Source: a virus
Virus record (IMG/VR): IMGVR_UViG_3300021373_001605
Location: 1 to 24,019 of that record
Length of the DNA: 24,019 nucleotides
Direction: 5' to 3' (one strand)
In this document: positions 1-8,963 of the stretch, piece after piece
How the letters are laid out: every line of letters begins with the position of its first letter
How positions within the stretch are numbered: the stretch's first letter is position 1
Notes under the pieces: generated by a model
The model's input: only the letters and a program-made list of their open reading frames with translations
Database searches by the model: none
Told to the model about the DNA's origin: nothing
Program-made: the position numbers and the translations under genes

Positions 1-897
1 TTTTTCTTGACCTTTTAATCCAGCCGCAGTACTAACTCTATCACCTATTTTATAAAAAGCATCTAATAAAACTTTTTGAACACCAGTAGAAGTTTCTTTT
101 AAAGATTCTTTAGCTGTCTTAGTAGTCTTACCATCAGGTAGAAGTTGATAAAGCATTTCAGCATTGTTCACTATATATTGCTGAGCAGAAATCACTTCTT
201 TCTGAGACAACCTAGTTGATGTCTTACCTTTAAAAGTTCCATCTTCATTATTAACTTTACCATCTTTAACTCCAAAGTCTTTACTTATGTTAGATAAGTC
301 AGGCGTTGTTTTGTAACTTTCTATAATTAAATTTGAATTTTGTATTCTATTATCTAAAAGCCTAATACTTACTTCTGGTTCTTGTAATACTGTAGTAACA
401 TCAAGTTTTCTTGTGGCTGGATCAATGTTTAATTCTGGTATAGAACTAGCATCTCCGCCAGTACTAAAATCTAAATTTTTCTCAAAAAACTCTTCAATAT
501 TCTCTATTTCTGCTTTTGGATCAAAAGCTCCTATTTTTTTAAGAATGTTAGGACCTTGTAGTGTAAATCCTAGGTTTAAATAAGCACCAACATCGTTTTT
601 GTTAGCGTCATATCTACCAGCGTATTCGTAAAGTTTTAATTGTAATTCAAAGGCAGCTTCTTTTTTTACATCTTTTGACAATTTAAATCCAGTAGTTGCT
701 TCATACTTATTTAACACGTAATGTATTAAATTTTTGTTATTGTCAACTATTTGATCTCTTTGTTTTCTATTTGGTTTACCATCTGGATTTTTAAGTATTT
801 CAGCTCTTAATTTCCTATTGTCTTCAACTATTTCTTTTGTAGTTTTCTTAACTACTGTGCCCTCTAAATCTAAAGAAGATCTAATTTCTTTTTCATG
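1..897 (-). CDS. Partial open frame continuing the 1228-residue virion protein in the -1 frame
   Basis: This frame opens just after a TAA at 898-900 and stays open to the window edge (299 codons, no stop), so the gene continues beyond the window. It has no ATG until 154-156 and no GTG until 715-717, yet the sequence from 897 onward looks like real protein, rich in K, E, N and hydrophobic residues like its neighbour. It overlaps the end of the preceding ORF by 25 bases (873-897), with a run of five A (minus strand, 889-893) inside the overlap. One extra A there would join the two frames as ...NMKKEIRSSLDLEG... I therefore read it as the rest of the upstream gene, reached by a -1 frameshift or hidden by an indel. 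A separate gene with a non-canonical start is less likely. No function is recognised, apart from a weak sigma-region-2-like stretch encoded at 529-741. Confidence 0.7.
870..897 (-). other. Candidate -1 frameshift or indel site
   Basis: The zero frame reads AAC ATG AAA AAG AAA TTA GAT CTT CTT TAG. The -1 frame is open from 897 leftward. Any switch must fall between the -1 stop at 898-900 and the TAG at 870-872. The AAA AAG pair is slippery-like, although the base before it is G, so it is not a full X XXY YYZ heptamer. A weak hairpin is possible just downstream (TAGATC with GATTTA, including one G-U pair). A lost A in the A5 run, by mutation or sequencing, would explain the break equally well. 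Confidence 0.6.
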
Positions 898-3800
898 TTA
901 GCTCTATCAGCTTTTTTATTAGCTTCTACAATTGACAAGTTATCTATGTCTATATCTGGAGTATCTCTTTTGTCAGTAAAACCCATAAGCTCAGATACTA
1001 GACTTTCAGCTCCTCCTTGTCCTCTAATTCCTTTCTTAGCTAATATACCTATATTTTCAACTACATCTTTAGCTGTTTTAGGTAATGGACTTTTTACTCC
1101 AGTTTGAATTAATATGTCTTTAATTTCTAACTTTATTTCATTTAAAATACTAGAAGCTAAAGCAGGATTTGTATAATAAGCTTCTGGACTACTTAAATAC
1201 TCACCCATAAAAGACAAATACTCTTCTGCTAGTAGTTTTCTACCTTCTGGAGTGTTTGTATTTATATTATATTTATCTATAATTCTTTGTTCTAATTCTT
1301 TACCATTAAACTCTCCAAACTGGTAATCATAAAATTGAGACATACCATCTTTTGCTAAATTTTCAAGCGCTGCTGGATTTTTCTTATAGTACTCTTTTTG
1401 AAGTAAATGAGTTAACTCATGTATTTCTTTTCCTGGCGTATAAAGATCCATGTCTATAGTTATGGTATTTGTGTTAGGATCAAACTCTGCAGTAGAATTG
1501 TTGTTTCTAAAATTGTTTTTTCTAAATCTAGCTCCTCTACCAACAACAAGATTTACACCTTTAAAATCTGGACTAAACTTCTGTATACCTTTTACCCAAG
1601 GATCTATATATCTTTTTGTAATATTGCTTTTAAAAACCTCAACTTCTTTATTGTATTCTTTTATAACTTCAGAATCTGTACTTTCAAATTTAGACTTAGA
1701 TGGAGGGGTTAACTCTTTATACGCTATTTCGTAGTTTATTAAATTCTGCAACTCATTAACGCCAGAAGTTAGGCTTTCTACTTTTTGTTTTTCCTTAAGG
1801 CTAAGATCACTTAAATTTCTTAACACTCCTGGAAGTTCTTTTTCATTTACTATTCTAGTCGGTCCTCTTCTAATATCTTCTATTCTTTTATTAAGCTTAT
1901 CTCTTAATTTTATTTTTCTATTTGTAGAAATAACATCGTTACCTTTTAACCCCATCATTCCAAAGCTAGAGAACGTACCTGTATTGACTAATATTCTTTC
2001 TTCAACAGCGTCTAAGTCTCCGTAAAGCTCTTTCATTGAAATAGAAAAATTCTTTTCACCTATTACACTTTTTGCTATAGCATCAACAAAACCAGCTGTT
2101 TCTGAAGATACAGCACCTAGTGGCCCAGCTGCTATTACTTTTTGAAATATAGGCTGAGCAGCTCTGAATTTTTTACCCCACTTTATATTTGCTCTTCCCA
2201 AAGCTCCAATACCATAAAAAGAAGCACCAGTACCAACATCAGCATCTAAAGCTATTTGCATTTGAACTTCTTCAACAACAGCTCCCATTACAAACTTTTT
2301 AATACCTTTAAGTCCGTTGTAGTATTTTTTCCAACCTAAAGCATTTAAAGCTTGGCCTCCACCAATTAGTAAAGGCATTTCTGGAATAAAACTCCCAATA
2401 CCTTGAGCTATCTGATTACTTACAGAGACTTTAACAGCTTCTTTTTGTTCTGGTGTTAGTTCTATTTCAACACCTGATAATGATTTTACCTCATAAGCAC
2501 TTGTTACTATAGCTGAGTTTATAGCAGCTATTCTGTCTTGGGGTGACATTCCTTTTGAATATACAATATTTTTAGCTTCTTTGTCATTATAGCCAAACTT
2601 TTCTAAAGTACTTACAAATGTAGAAGTTGCAAGAGTCTTTAAAAAACCATCTTTTTCTATAGCTGATATATCTACATTCCCAGCATACATACTCCAATAA
2701 GCATTGGCTAGAGTTTCTACTTCATCATATTCTTCGTTATATATTTTAATAGCTTCAACATCTTGCTTGCTAGCCATACCTAAAGCTTCGTCTATAAATC
2801 CTTCAAAATCTCTTTGATCTATTCCTAATTGTCTTAATTTTAGTAAAGATATTTCTACTTCACCATTTTTATCAATATTAATACCAGCAGTTCTAAGATT
2901 GTTTTTTAAAGTAGTAAAACCACCTTTAAAGCCTAAAGGAATTTTTAATTTTATTTTAGACTCACTTCCTTGCTTACGTAATGTCTGTAAATTTATTATT
3001 TCTTTATTGAATATATTGCCAATAGCTTCTCTTTGAGTGAGTAAAGGATTAGACTCTTGTTCTGATTTTATTGAATCTTCAATTCCAGATTGTGCGTCAT
3101 CAGCTATGTTGATCAACTTATCTATACTTGCTTCAGAAAAACCTCTATCGTTAAAAAAGTTTTTAGTTAATTCTCCGGCTGTAGTTTTAACTTCTACTGA
3201 ACCAAAGTCCTCACCAAACCTACCTGGTATAGTAGTTGTTGTTGTAGCATTCTCTTCTCTTTGAAGCTGTAATACTTGATAATTACTTTGCTTATTAAAC
3301 AACTGTAAATCTAAAGCTTTTAATTCATTCTTTTTAGCTTCTTCATCGTATTCAATTGTTAACTCTTTCTTATTAACTTGATCAATTTTATTTTGTAATA
3401 TGTTTATATCTTTTGATATATCACCTTGCTTAATACTTAGCTCTTGGTTTTTTAATTCTTGCTGTGTTAATTTAGAATTAAAATTACTTATTGTTTTACT
3501 TTTAAAATCTTCATCAACTTCTATACTTGAAAGACTTATGGATCTATTTTCGTCATACTCTTGCTCTATAAAAACTTTATTTTCTGCCATTAAGTTATTA
3601 TATATGTTGTCAAAAGAGCTTTTATATATACCTATCTCGGTATTAGTTCTTAACTCATCAATTAATTTTGCTTTAATTTGATCATGGTTTTCTGCGGTTA
3701 AAGTAAACTTTTCTTTGCCTGGTGTATTTTCATTACCAATACCATATTTCCAAGGGTTTCTAAAGGCATCTTTTTGTAATATATCTAACTCTGTTATTAA

Positions 3801-4556
3801 ACTAACAGCTTGTTCTTTGCTAGGATTTACAGCATCACCCGCGCCTTCAAAATCACCTTTTGGCTTCTCGCCAACTGGTCTTATTTTTGGTTGATCATAG
3901 TATGTGCCAATTTTTATTGAACTAACGCCATCTAGTCCAACCTCGCCAGTTGCTTTATATATTAAGTTAGACTCCTCGCTAGACTCAGGATTGTCGTTTA
4001 TAAAGTTAATAAAATTATTATATGCTTTTTTACTTTCACTTAGTGCGTCTTCATATATTAACCCTTCTTGACCAGTAGGTATACTAACATCTCCACTGCT
4101 TCTTCTGTTCTTAGTGTTATATATAGTTCCTAGCTTTATAGTTTTATTTGTTCCAGTCTCTTTATTTATAACAGTAAAACTATCACTACCTGGTTGAACT
4201 TGTTTAAAAACAAAATTAGGATACAGAGAATTTAGTTCAGGTACTATTTTCTCTTCTTCCTTTAACTTGAAGTCTTCAAAAGATATTTTAACGTCAACGT
4301 CTTCTATAGGTAATATTTTAATAATATCCTTGTGTCTTTTTAAATAATCATCTACACTTAAATTATCTACACCTGCAGCTTGCTGTATTTGATCAGCTGT
4401 AAAAGAAGCACCTTTGTATTTATATTTTACAGGTTCTTTTTCAATAATATCTTCTTCTGTCTCAACTTCAATATTGTTTTGTTCTTCTGAGTTAACAGAA
4501 ATATCTTCAACAACTTCTTCAGTTGGTGTATTTTCACTAAATACTTCGTCAATCAT
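870..4556 (-). CDS. Large internal/ejected virion protein with zinc-peptidase HExxH motif
   Basis: This 1228-residue ORF is the third of three probable cargo or ejection proteins after the tail genes. The N-terminal 50 residues are very acidic, followed by a long charged, helical region. Around residues 700-840 lies a Gly/Ala-rich hydrophobic stretch (e.g. GIGSFIPEMPLLIGGG) that could interact with membranes, as in ejected phage channel proteins. Near the C-terminus, residues 1046-1050 are HELTH, a zincin-type HExxH motif. A candidate third ligand, of the gluzincin type, is in AEEYLS (E1111/E1112). The ATG start follows an A/T-rich leader, 9 bases from the previous stop. The stop is TAG, unlike the TAA of all other long ORFs here, and an overlapping -1 frame continues to the window edge, so the C-terminus may not be the true one. 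The virion role is inferred from position; the peptidase motif is seen directly, but activity is unproven. Confidence 0.75.
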   Translation of the reverse strand: MIDEVFSENTPTEEVVEDISVNSEEQNNIEVETEEDIIEKEPVKYKYKGASFTADQIQQAAGVDNLSVDDYLKRHKDIIKILPIEDVDVKISFEDFKLKEEEKIVPELNSLYPNFVFKQVQPGSDSFTVINKETGTNKTIKLGTIYNTKNRRSSGDVSIPTGQEGLIYEDALSESKKAYNNFINFINDNPESSEESNLIYKATGEVGLDGVSSIKIGTYYDQPKIRPVGEKPKGDFEGAGDAVNPSKEQAVSLITELDILQKDAFRNPWKYGIGNENTPGKEKFTLTAENHDQIKAKLIDELRTNTEIGIYKSSFDNIYNNLMAENKVFIEQEYDENRSISLSSIEVDEDFKSKTISNFNSKLTQQELKNQELSIKQGDISKDINILQNKIDQVNKKELTIEYDEEAKKNELKALDLQLFNKQSNYQVLQLQREENATTTTTIPGRFGEDFGSVEVKTTAGELTKNFFNDRGFSEASIDKLINIADDAQSGIEDSIKSEQESNPLLTQREAIGNIFNKEIINLQTLRKQGSESKIKLKIPLGFKGGFTTLKNNLRTAGINIDKNGEVEISLLKLRQLGIDQRDFEGFIDEALGMASKQDVEAIKIYNEEYDEVETLANAYWSMYAGNVDISAIEKDGFLKTLATSTFVSTLEKFGYNDKEAKNIVYSKGMSPQDRIAAINSAIVTSAYEVKSLSGVEIELTPEQKEAVKVSVSNQIAQGIGSFIPEMPLLIGGGQALNALGWKKYYNGLKGIKKFVMGAVVEEVQMQIALDADVGTGASFYGIGALGRANIKWGKKFRAAQPIFQKVIAAGPLGAVSSETAGFVDAIAKSVIGEKNFSISMKELYGDLDAVEERILVNTGTFSSFGMMGLKGNDVISTNRKIKLRDKLNKRIEDIRRGPTRIVNEKELPGVLRNLSDLSLKEKQKVESLTSGVNELQNLINYEIAYKELTPPSKSKFESTDSEVIKEYNKEVEVFKSNITKRYIDPWVKGIQKFSPDFKGVNLVVGRGARFRKNNFRNNNSTAEFDPNTNTITIDMDLYTPGKEIHELTHLLQKEYYKKNPAALENLAKDGMSQFYDYQFGEFNGKELEQRIIDKYNINTNTPEGRKLLAEEYLSFMGEYLSSPEAYYTNPALASSILNEIKLEIKDILIQTGVKSPLPKTAKDVVENIGILAKKGIRGQGGAESLVSELMGFTDKRDTPDIDIDNLSIVEANKKADRANMKKKLDLL

Positions 4557-4565
4557 ATTAAATAT

Positions 4566-6500
4566 TTATGGTCCAGTTGGTAGTTGTACTGCTGTTTGAT
4601 TATTAGATGAAACTGGTGTATTACCACTAACAGATGGTGTTATTAAAGGGTTTGGATCTACATTTGTAGCAGTTCCCGACTGATTGCCTTTATAAAGTTT
4701 CATTGATTCTTTTAAAACTGTAGGGGTTGCCATTCCGCTAACTTTTCTAAGTTCTTTTATAAAGTTATCTTTAGCCTCTAAATCTTTTCTTTGAACATAA
4801 GTGTTTCCACTTCTGATATATAAAGAAGATTTATTAAGCATTATTGGATTACCATTTACATCAACTATTTCTTGATTAGAACTTAAATCTGCTCCACTCA
4901 TATACTTATCATTACCATACATGTTTAACAACTCTAATTGACCTTTAAAATTATCTTTTTTCAACTTAGGATAATTTGTTAAAATAGATTCTAAACCTAT
5001 ATCAATGTCACCTTCTTGAGTTTGACCAATTGGAGTTCCAAAATAAGTGTTAGCAAAATTTCTTTGTGAAGCTGGGATAGATATAGCTGAAGTAAGAAGA
5101 TTTTCTGCATCTTGCTTCAGGATTGTATTATTCAACGGCGTTTCAAATTCTGAGAAAGATATATTTTCATCAGCCATGTACTTGGCATACATGTCATTAT
5201 AAAGTTTTTCTTTAGCTATTTCTCTTTGTGCATATGATTTTCTATTCCACTGGTAGGAGTTCTTTATATCTTCTAAAGTGTAAACTCCACCACTAGGCTT
5301 AGGATCACCTGGTTTAGCTTCTATAGGTCCACCCATTAATTGCCAATTGTTTTGAACGATATTTCCAGTATAAGAAGTTGTACCTAACCCGTTTACTTCT
5401 ATTTGCTCATCTACAAACTTTCTTAAATCTTTTTTAGCTTTATTTAAGTTTCTAATTTTTCTAGTTGCGGTTACTTTATTATCTTCTCCTTCGCTTGCTT
5501 TTTTATAAGTTTCAGCAACTCCTTTAAAGTTTATAGAAGCTATTGACTTTAGACCATCTAAATACTTATTGTAGTTTTCAACACTTGTAGTACCTATAAA
5601 CGCTCCACCTGTTCTCTCTATTGATCTAGAAAGCTCTTCTTGAGTCATTTTAAAAGTTGAACCATCACTCTTAGTGTATCTAATAAAAGGATCACTACCA
5701 TCACCTGGATTAACATATTTGTAAGCGCCTTTGTTTACGCCAAAACTTAAGTCTTTAGCTATATTTAACTTTAAATCAAACTGATCTTCATTTGTAAAGT
5801 ATAATGGAACTCCATCTTTACCTTTTTTAGGTGGTAGTGGTAAACCATCTTCAGTCCAAGGGCCACCTGGGCTGTTAGGGTTTGTATGTTCTCCAATCTT
5901 ATATAATGTAGCTATTAAAGGTATACCTTTAGTTCTGTCAATATTTATTATTTCTTTTACTTGTGCATATTCTTCTTTTTTATAATCAAGACCTTTTAAA
6001 CTAGAGAAATTAGCTATCATTTGATTAGATAATTGGTCATCGATAGCTTCTCCAGATTCATTTCCTAAAGCATTGTAAACTTCTTGGTCTAGTCCAGCTG
6101 CGGTTAATTCTGCTTGAAGTTCTAAAGGTTGAAGATTTTTATTTCTTATTTCTTTATATTTTTCACTCTGTTCAATTGTTAAATTAGCTACACTACCTTC
6201 TTCTCCAAAACCATCATTACCAAACCTTAACTCGCCGGTTTTAACTTTTTTAGTAAGTAAAATATTTTTATCAGCTTCTTTTTGAATTTCTTTTTGCTCT
6301 TTGGTTAATAATAAATCTCGCTGTCTTTTATCTTTTTCTTCTTTTTCTTTTTTCTTCTGATCACTTATAGCTTTTTGTTGCTCTTTGTTTTTCTGAGCTT
6401 GAACAGCTGCTATAGCTTTAGAGGTAGAATCACTTATGGCTTTCGATGCTTTAGAAAAACTAGTATCTAAAACTAAACTTGGTTGACTATATGTTCCCAT
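4566..6500 (-). CDS. Probable internal virion (cargo) protein, coiled-coil
   Basis: This 644-residue protein is unrecognised by family. Residues 1-25 are Ser/Ala-rich, residues about 30-85 are dense in K, E and Q and predicted to form a coiled coil, and the rest is a mixed, hydrophilic region without signal peptide or clear membrane segments. The C-terminus is rich in Pro, Thr and Asn (QLPTGP at the very end). It lies between an Ala/Gln-rich ejection-type protein and the large zincin-motif protein, matching the internal-protein cluster of T7-like and crAss-like phages (ejected proteins after the nozzle gene). The ATG has an A-rich leader with no Shine-Dalgarno, starting 22 bases after the previous stop. 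The virion-internal role is inferred from position and composition; a tail-associated structural role is the alternative. Confidence 0.65.
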   Translation of the reverse strand: MGTYSQPSLVLDTSFSKASKAISDSTSKAIAAVQAQKNKEQQKAISDQKKKEKEEKDKRQRDLLLTKEQKEIQKEADKNILLTKKVKTGELRFGNDGFGEEGSVANLTIEQSEKYKEIRNKNLQPLELQAELTAAGLDQEVYNALGNESGEAIDDQLSNQMIANFSSLKGLDYKKEEYAQVKEIINIDRTKGIPLIATLYKIGEHTNPNSPGGPWTEDGLPLPPKKGKDGVPLYFTNEDQFDLKLNIAKDLSFGVNKGAYKYVNPGDGSDPFIRYTKSDGSTFKMTQEELSRSIERTGGAFIGTTSVENYNKYLDGLKSIASINFKGVAETYKKASEGEDNKVTATRKIRNLNKAKKDLRKFVDEQIEVNGLGTTSYTGNIVQNNWQLMGGPIEAKPGDPKPSGGVYTLEDIKNSYQWNRKSYAQREIAKEKLYNDMYAKYMADENISFSEFETPLNNTILKQDAENLLTSAISIPASQRNFANTYFGTPIGQTQEGDIDIGLESILTNYPKLKKDNFKGQLELLNMYGNDKYMSGADLSSNQEIVDVNGNPIMLNKSSLYIRSGNTYVQRKDLEAKDNFIKELRKVSGMATPTVLKESMKLYKGNQSGTATNVDPNPLITPSVSGNTPVSSNNQTAVQLPTGP

Positions 6501-6522
6501 TTAATTTATTTTTATTATTATT

Positions 6523-7218
6523 TTAATCACCTAACGTTGCACCTAGCTCTACCATACTTCCAGTAAATGCTCCCATAGATTGTAAACCAGCGCTCTTGTA
6601 TTCCATTTGCTGAGCTAAAGCATTGTCATGTAGCGCTTGAGCTCTGTCTAGATCTGTTTTCTCTCTTTCTTCAATAGCATTAAAAGCAAATTGATCTGCG
6701 GCTAATTGACCTTGTTGTACCCTTATTTTTTCAGCCATAATTTGCTGCTGTAGTTGTTGCTCTCCTTGAGCTCTTAATTTTTCATTAGAAGCCTCCTGCT
6801 GTTCTATATTAGCTGCTACGTTTTGCTTACTTCTAGAAGCGGCTTGTGCTAAAGCAGTTGCACCACCAGCACCCATACCTCCAGCTCGCATAGCATCTAA
6901 TGTACTTGCTAAAGCTATATCTGTTTGCTCCATTTGTATTTTAGCAGCTCCTGTAGCAACGCTTAAACTAGCATATGGATTTTTTAATCCTCCTGATAAA
7001 TCTTTAATATTTTCACCAAAATCTGGTATTTCTTGTCTAGCATTAGCTAAGTTTGTTATATCGTCATTTAATGATTCTATATTTGAATTCATAGCATTTG
7101 CAGATCCCATAGCAAAAGCAGCATTGACACCCTGCATTGCTACACCAGCAACCATTAGAGCAGGTATAACACCTTGAGCAGGTTCTATTATAATTGTTTG
7201 AAATATTTCTAATAACAT
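6523..7218 (-). CDS. Ejection/internal virion protein, Ala/Gln-rich (T7 gp14-like in style)
   Basis: With the ATG at 7216-7218 the product is 231 residues. A TTG at 7245 would add nine residues, but it overlaps the previous gene, whereas the ATG sits behind an A-rich leader (TTAAAAATAAAAAT) 10 bases after the previous stop. The N-terminus (residues 1-38) is hydrophobic and Ala-rich (EPAQGVIPALMVAGVAMQG) and could be membrane-active. The middle has the pattern QTDIALASTLDAMRAGG followed by GAGGATALAQAA and SKQNVAANIEQQEASNEKL. I know this pattern from many marine podovirus and myovirus structural modules as an internal or ejected virion protein. The C-terminal half is a Gln-rich helix. T7 gp14 is a functional parallel; homology to it is not shown. 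Confidence 0.75.
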   Translation of the reverse strand: MLLEIFQTIIIEPAQGVIPALMVAGVAMQGVNAAFAMGSANAMNSNIESLNDDITNLANARQEIPDFGENIKDLSGGLKNPYASLSVATGAAKIQMEQTDIALASTLDAMRAGGMGAGGATALAQAASRSKQNVAANIEQQEASNEKLRAQGEQQLQQQIMAEKIRVQQGQLAADQFAFNAIEEREKTDLDRAQALHDNALAQQMEYKSAGLQSMGAFTGSMVELGATLGD

Positions 7219-7228
7219 ATTTTTATTT

Positions 7229-8962
7229 TTAAGATGATTGAACAAATTTACTACCTACAGACCATAATTCTTTTAAACCACCTACATCAGTATAATTATC
7301 TGTTGATATTTTTACAGTAGCAAAATACCCTTTTATTCCACTCATAGAAGCGCCGAATATAACTTCATTAGGTCTTGTTACGCTATTGTTTATTAAATTT
7401 GCTACGTATAAATTTTCTTTTCTATTAAAACCAGCTCTTTGTGGTTGTCCAGTTACGGTGTCAGTATATAAACCTTGATCGTAACTATATACAGTTGGAG
7501 TCGCATCTTGATATTGGTTACCATAAGTTACTGGGCTTGAACCAGGATTAGAATCTACTCTTTGAAAGTCAGATCTAAAAAAGTTTATTTGAAAACCATT
7601 ATCTCCTTCGTAGTTTACTGTTTGAAAAACCTTTTTTACTGATGGATTTGTATTTACAACAAAGATTATACTTGACGAGTTGTGGGAGTTATAGAAAACC
7701 CCTCTATTATTAATCACACTTTCATCGTGATGTTTCCATATTTTACTACTTTTAAAAGAGTAAAAAGTGTTTTTAGAGCTAAAAATCATATTTGGTCTAT
7801 AAGTATAGTAACTAGTCCAACCGTTTATAGATTCATCAAAAGACAAAGTAGAAGTGTTTTTTATTTGTAAAGGTTCTTCTAGAAAAGTAAAAGATTCATT
7901 AAAACTTGTGTCTGTCTTGGATTTTTGAAATGAAACAACATATTGCTTGTTTCTAGCGTCCCAAGCGCCTTCAATTTTATCCTTAACAAACCTGTAAAAA
8001 ACTATCTCTGTTTTTTGTGGATTTGAAACTGGAATTGTAATATTTTGAGACAGTGTAACTATATTAGTAGCTGTGTTTAAATCTATTATGTAAGACTGAG
8101 TTGTTAAACCTGATACTATAGCAGTCATACCTAATTCTAAATTAGACATATCTACTGATGTTACAGTTATAGTCGCTGTTGATCCAGGTGCTGTACTACT
8201 AGAAGTAACAATATTTAATCTTTTAAAACCTTCATCTATTAGTTCAGTTTGATCTCTAAAAAAGTCGTTCATTCCATATTGAGAAATTTCACTTAAACCA
8301 TCTCTTGATAATCTCATTACTTTACCTCTATATTTATCTACAAAATACCTTCTAAATCCAAACGTGGCAAAACTTTCTGGGTTTTTACTAATACCATAGC
8401 TACCTAGGTAAGGAACATTTTGACCTATAACTAAAGTGCTTGAACTTACAGGAGTACCAGTTCCTTCTGCTGAATAAATAGCATCTTTATCTATCAATGA
8501 TTTACTAACTTTACTTTCTTGAAATATAGTTAAATCATTATTTAAAGCAAACATTTTTTGTATTGACCCATTAGAAGGGTCTACAGAAACGCTTATATTT
8601 TCACCAACTGAAAAAACATTAGTTTCATTAAAACCTGTTTTAGAATTAAAAACACCAGAGTATATTATAGAGTTAGATCTATTTAATTGAACAGGATTAT
8701 CTTCGTTTATATAAGCTTTTACCCCAAAATCAACTGTAGTGTTATTGTATCCTCCTTTTATTCTAGCTTCTTCAACAAACCAATTTCTACCACCTGTTTC
8801 AGTTGAGTTTATATTAGCATTTATTGGAAAAGTGCCATTCTTGTATGGTGAATAAAAAATACCTGGCCAAACAGGATAAGCCACTTCGCCTGATCCAACT
8901 AATGATATAGTTTTTTTAGCTAAAAAAGAATTGTAATAACTTATAGGTATTGTTGCTGCCAT
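7229..8962 (-). CDS. Beta-rich tail nozzle/muzzle-type protein
   Basis: This 577-residue protein is rich in beta-strand-forming, Ser/Thr/Asn-rich sequence. Residues about 150-250 contain NDLTIFQESKVSKSLIDKDA, then ISKNPESFATFGFRRYFVDK and RGKVMRLSRDGLSEIS, a propeller-like signature I associate with the large tail nozzle/muzzle proteins of crAss-like and related marine phages. Residues about 252-324 form a separate beta-sandwich-like insertion (LELGMTAIVSG ... NIVTLSQNITI). Its ATG lies one base after the stop of the 1475-residue gene (TAA A ATG), so the two are probably translationally coupled and may be halves of what is one muzzle protein in relatives. No catalytic motif is seen. A tail-spike or receptor-binding role cannot be excluded. 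Confidence 0.7.
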   Translation of the reverse strand: MAATIPISYYNSFLAKKTISLVGSGEVAYPVWPGIFYSPYKNGTFPINANINSTETGGRNWFVEEARIKGGYNNTTVDFGVKAYINEDNPVQLNRSNSIIYSGVFNSKTGFNETNVFSVGENISVSVDPSNGSIQKMFALNNDLTIFQESKVSKSLIDKDAIYSAEGTGTPVSSSTLVIGQNVPYLGSYGISKNPESFATFGFRRYFVDKYRGKVMRLSRDGLSEISQYGMNDFFRDQTELIDEGFKRLNIVTSSSTAPGSTATITVTSVDMSNLELGMTAIVSGLTTQSYIIDLNTATNIVTLSQNITIPVSNPQKTEIVFYRFVKDKIEGAWDARNKQYVVSFQKSKTDTSFNESFTFLEEPLQIKNTSTLSFDESINGWTSYYTYRPNMIFSSKNTFYSFKSSKIWKHHDESVINNRGVFYNSHNSSSIIFVVNTNPSVKKVFQTVNYEGDNGFQINFFRSDFQRVDSNPGSSPVTYGNQYQDATPTVYSYDQGLYTDTVTGQPQRAGFNRKENLYVANLINNSVTRPNEVIFGASMSGIKGYFATVKISTDNYTDVGGLKELWSVGSKFVQSS

Positions 8963-8963
8963 T

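Noticed and set aside
870-872. Stop-codon recoding (TAG read as Gln), known in some crAss-like phages.
   Set aside because: The frame after this TAG meets further TAGs almost at once and is not protein-like, while the -1 frame is open. No other gene has in-frame TAG.
7219-7245. TTG start giving a 240-residue form of the Ala/Gln-rich protein.
   Set aside because: It overlaps the preceding gene, and the ATG at 7216-7218 has a typical A-rich leader.
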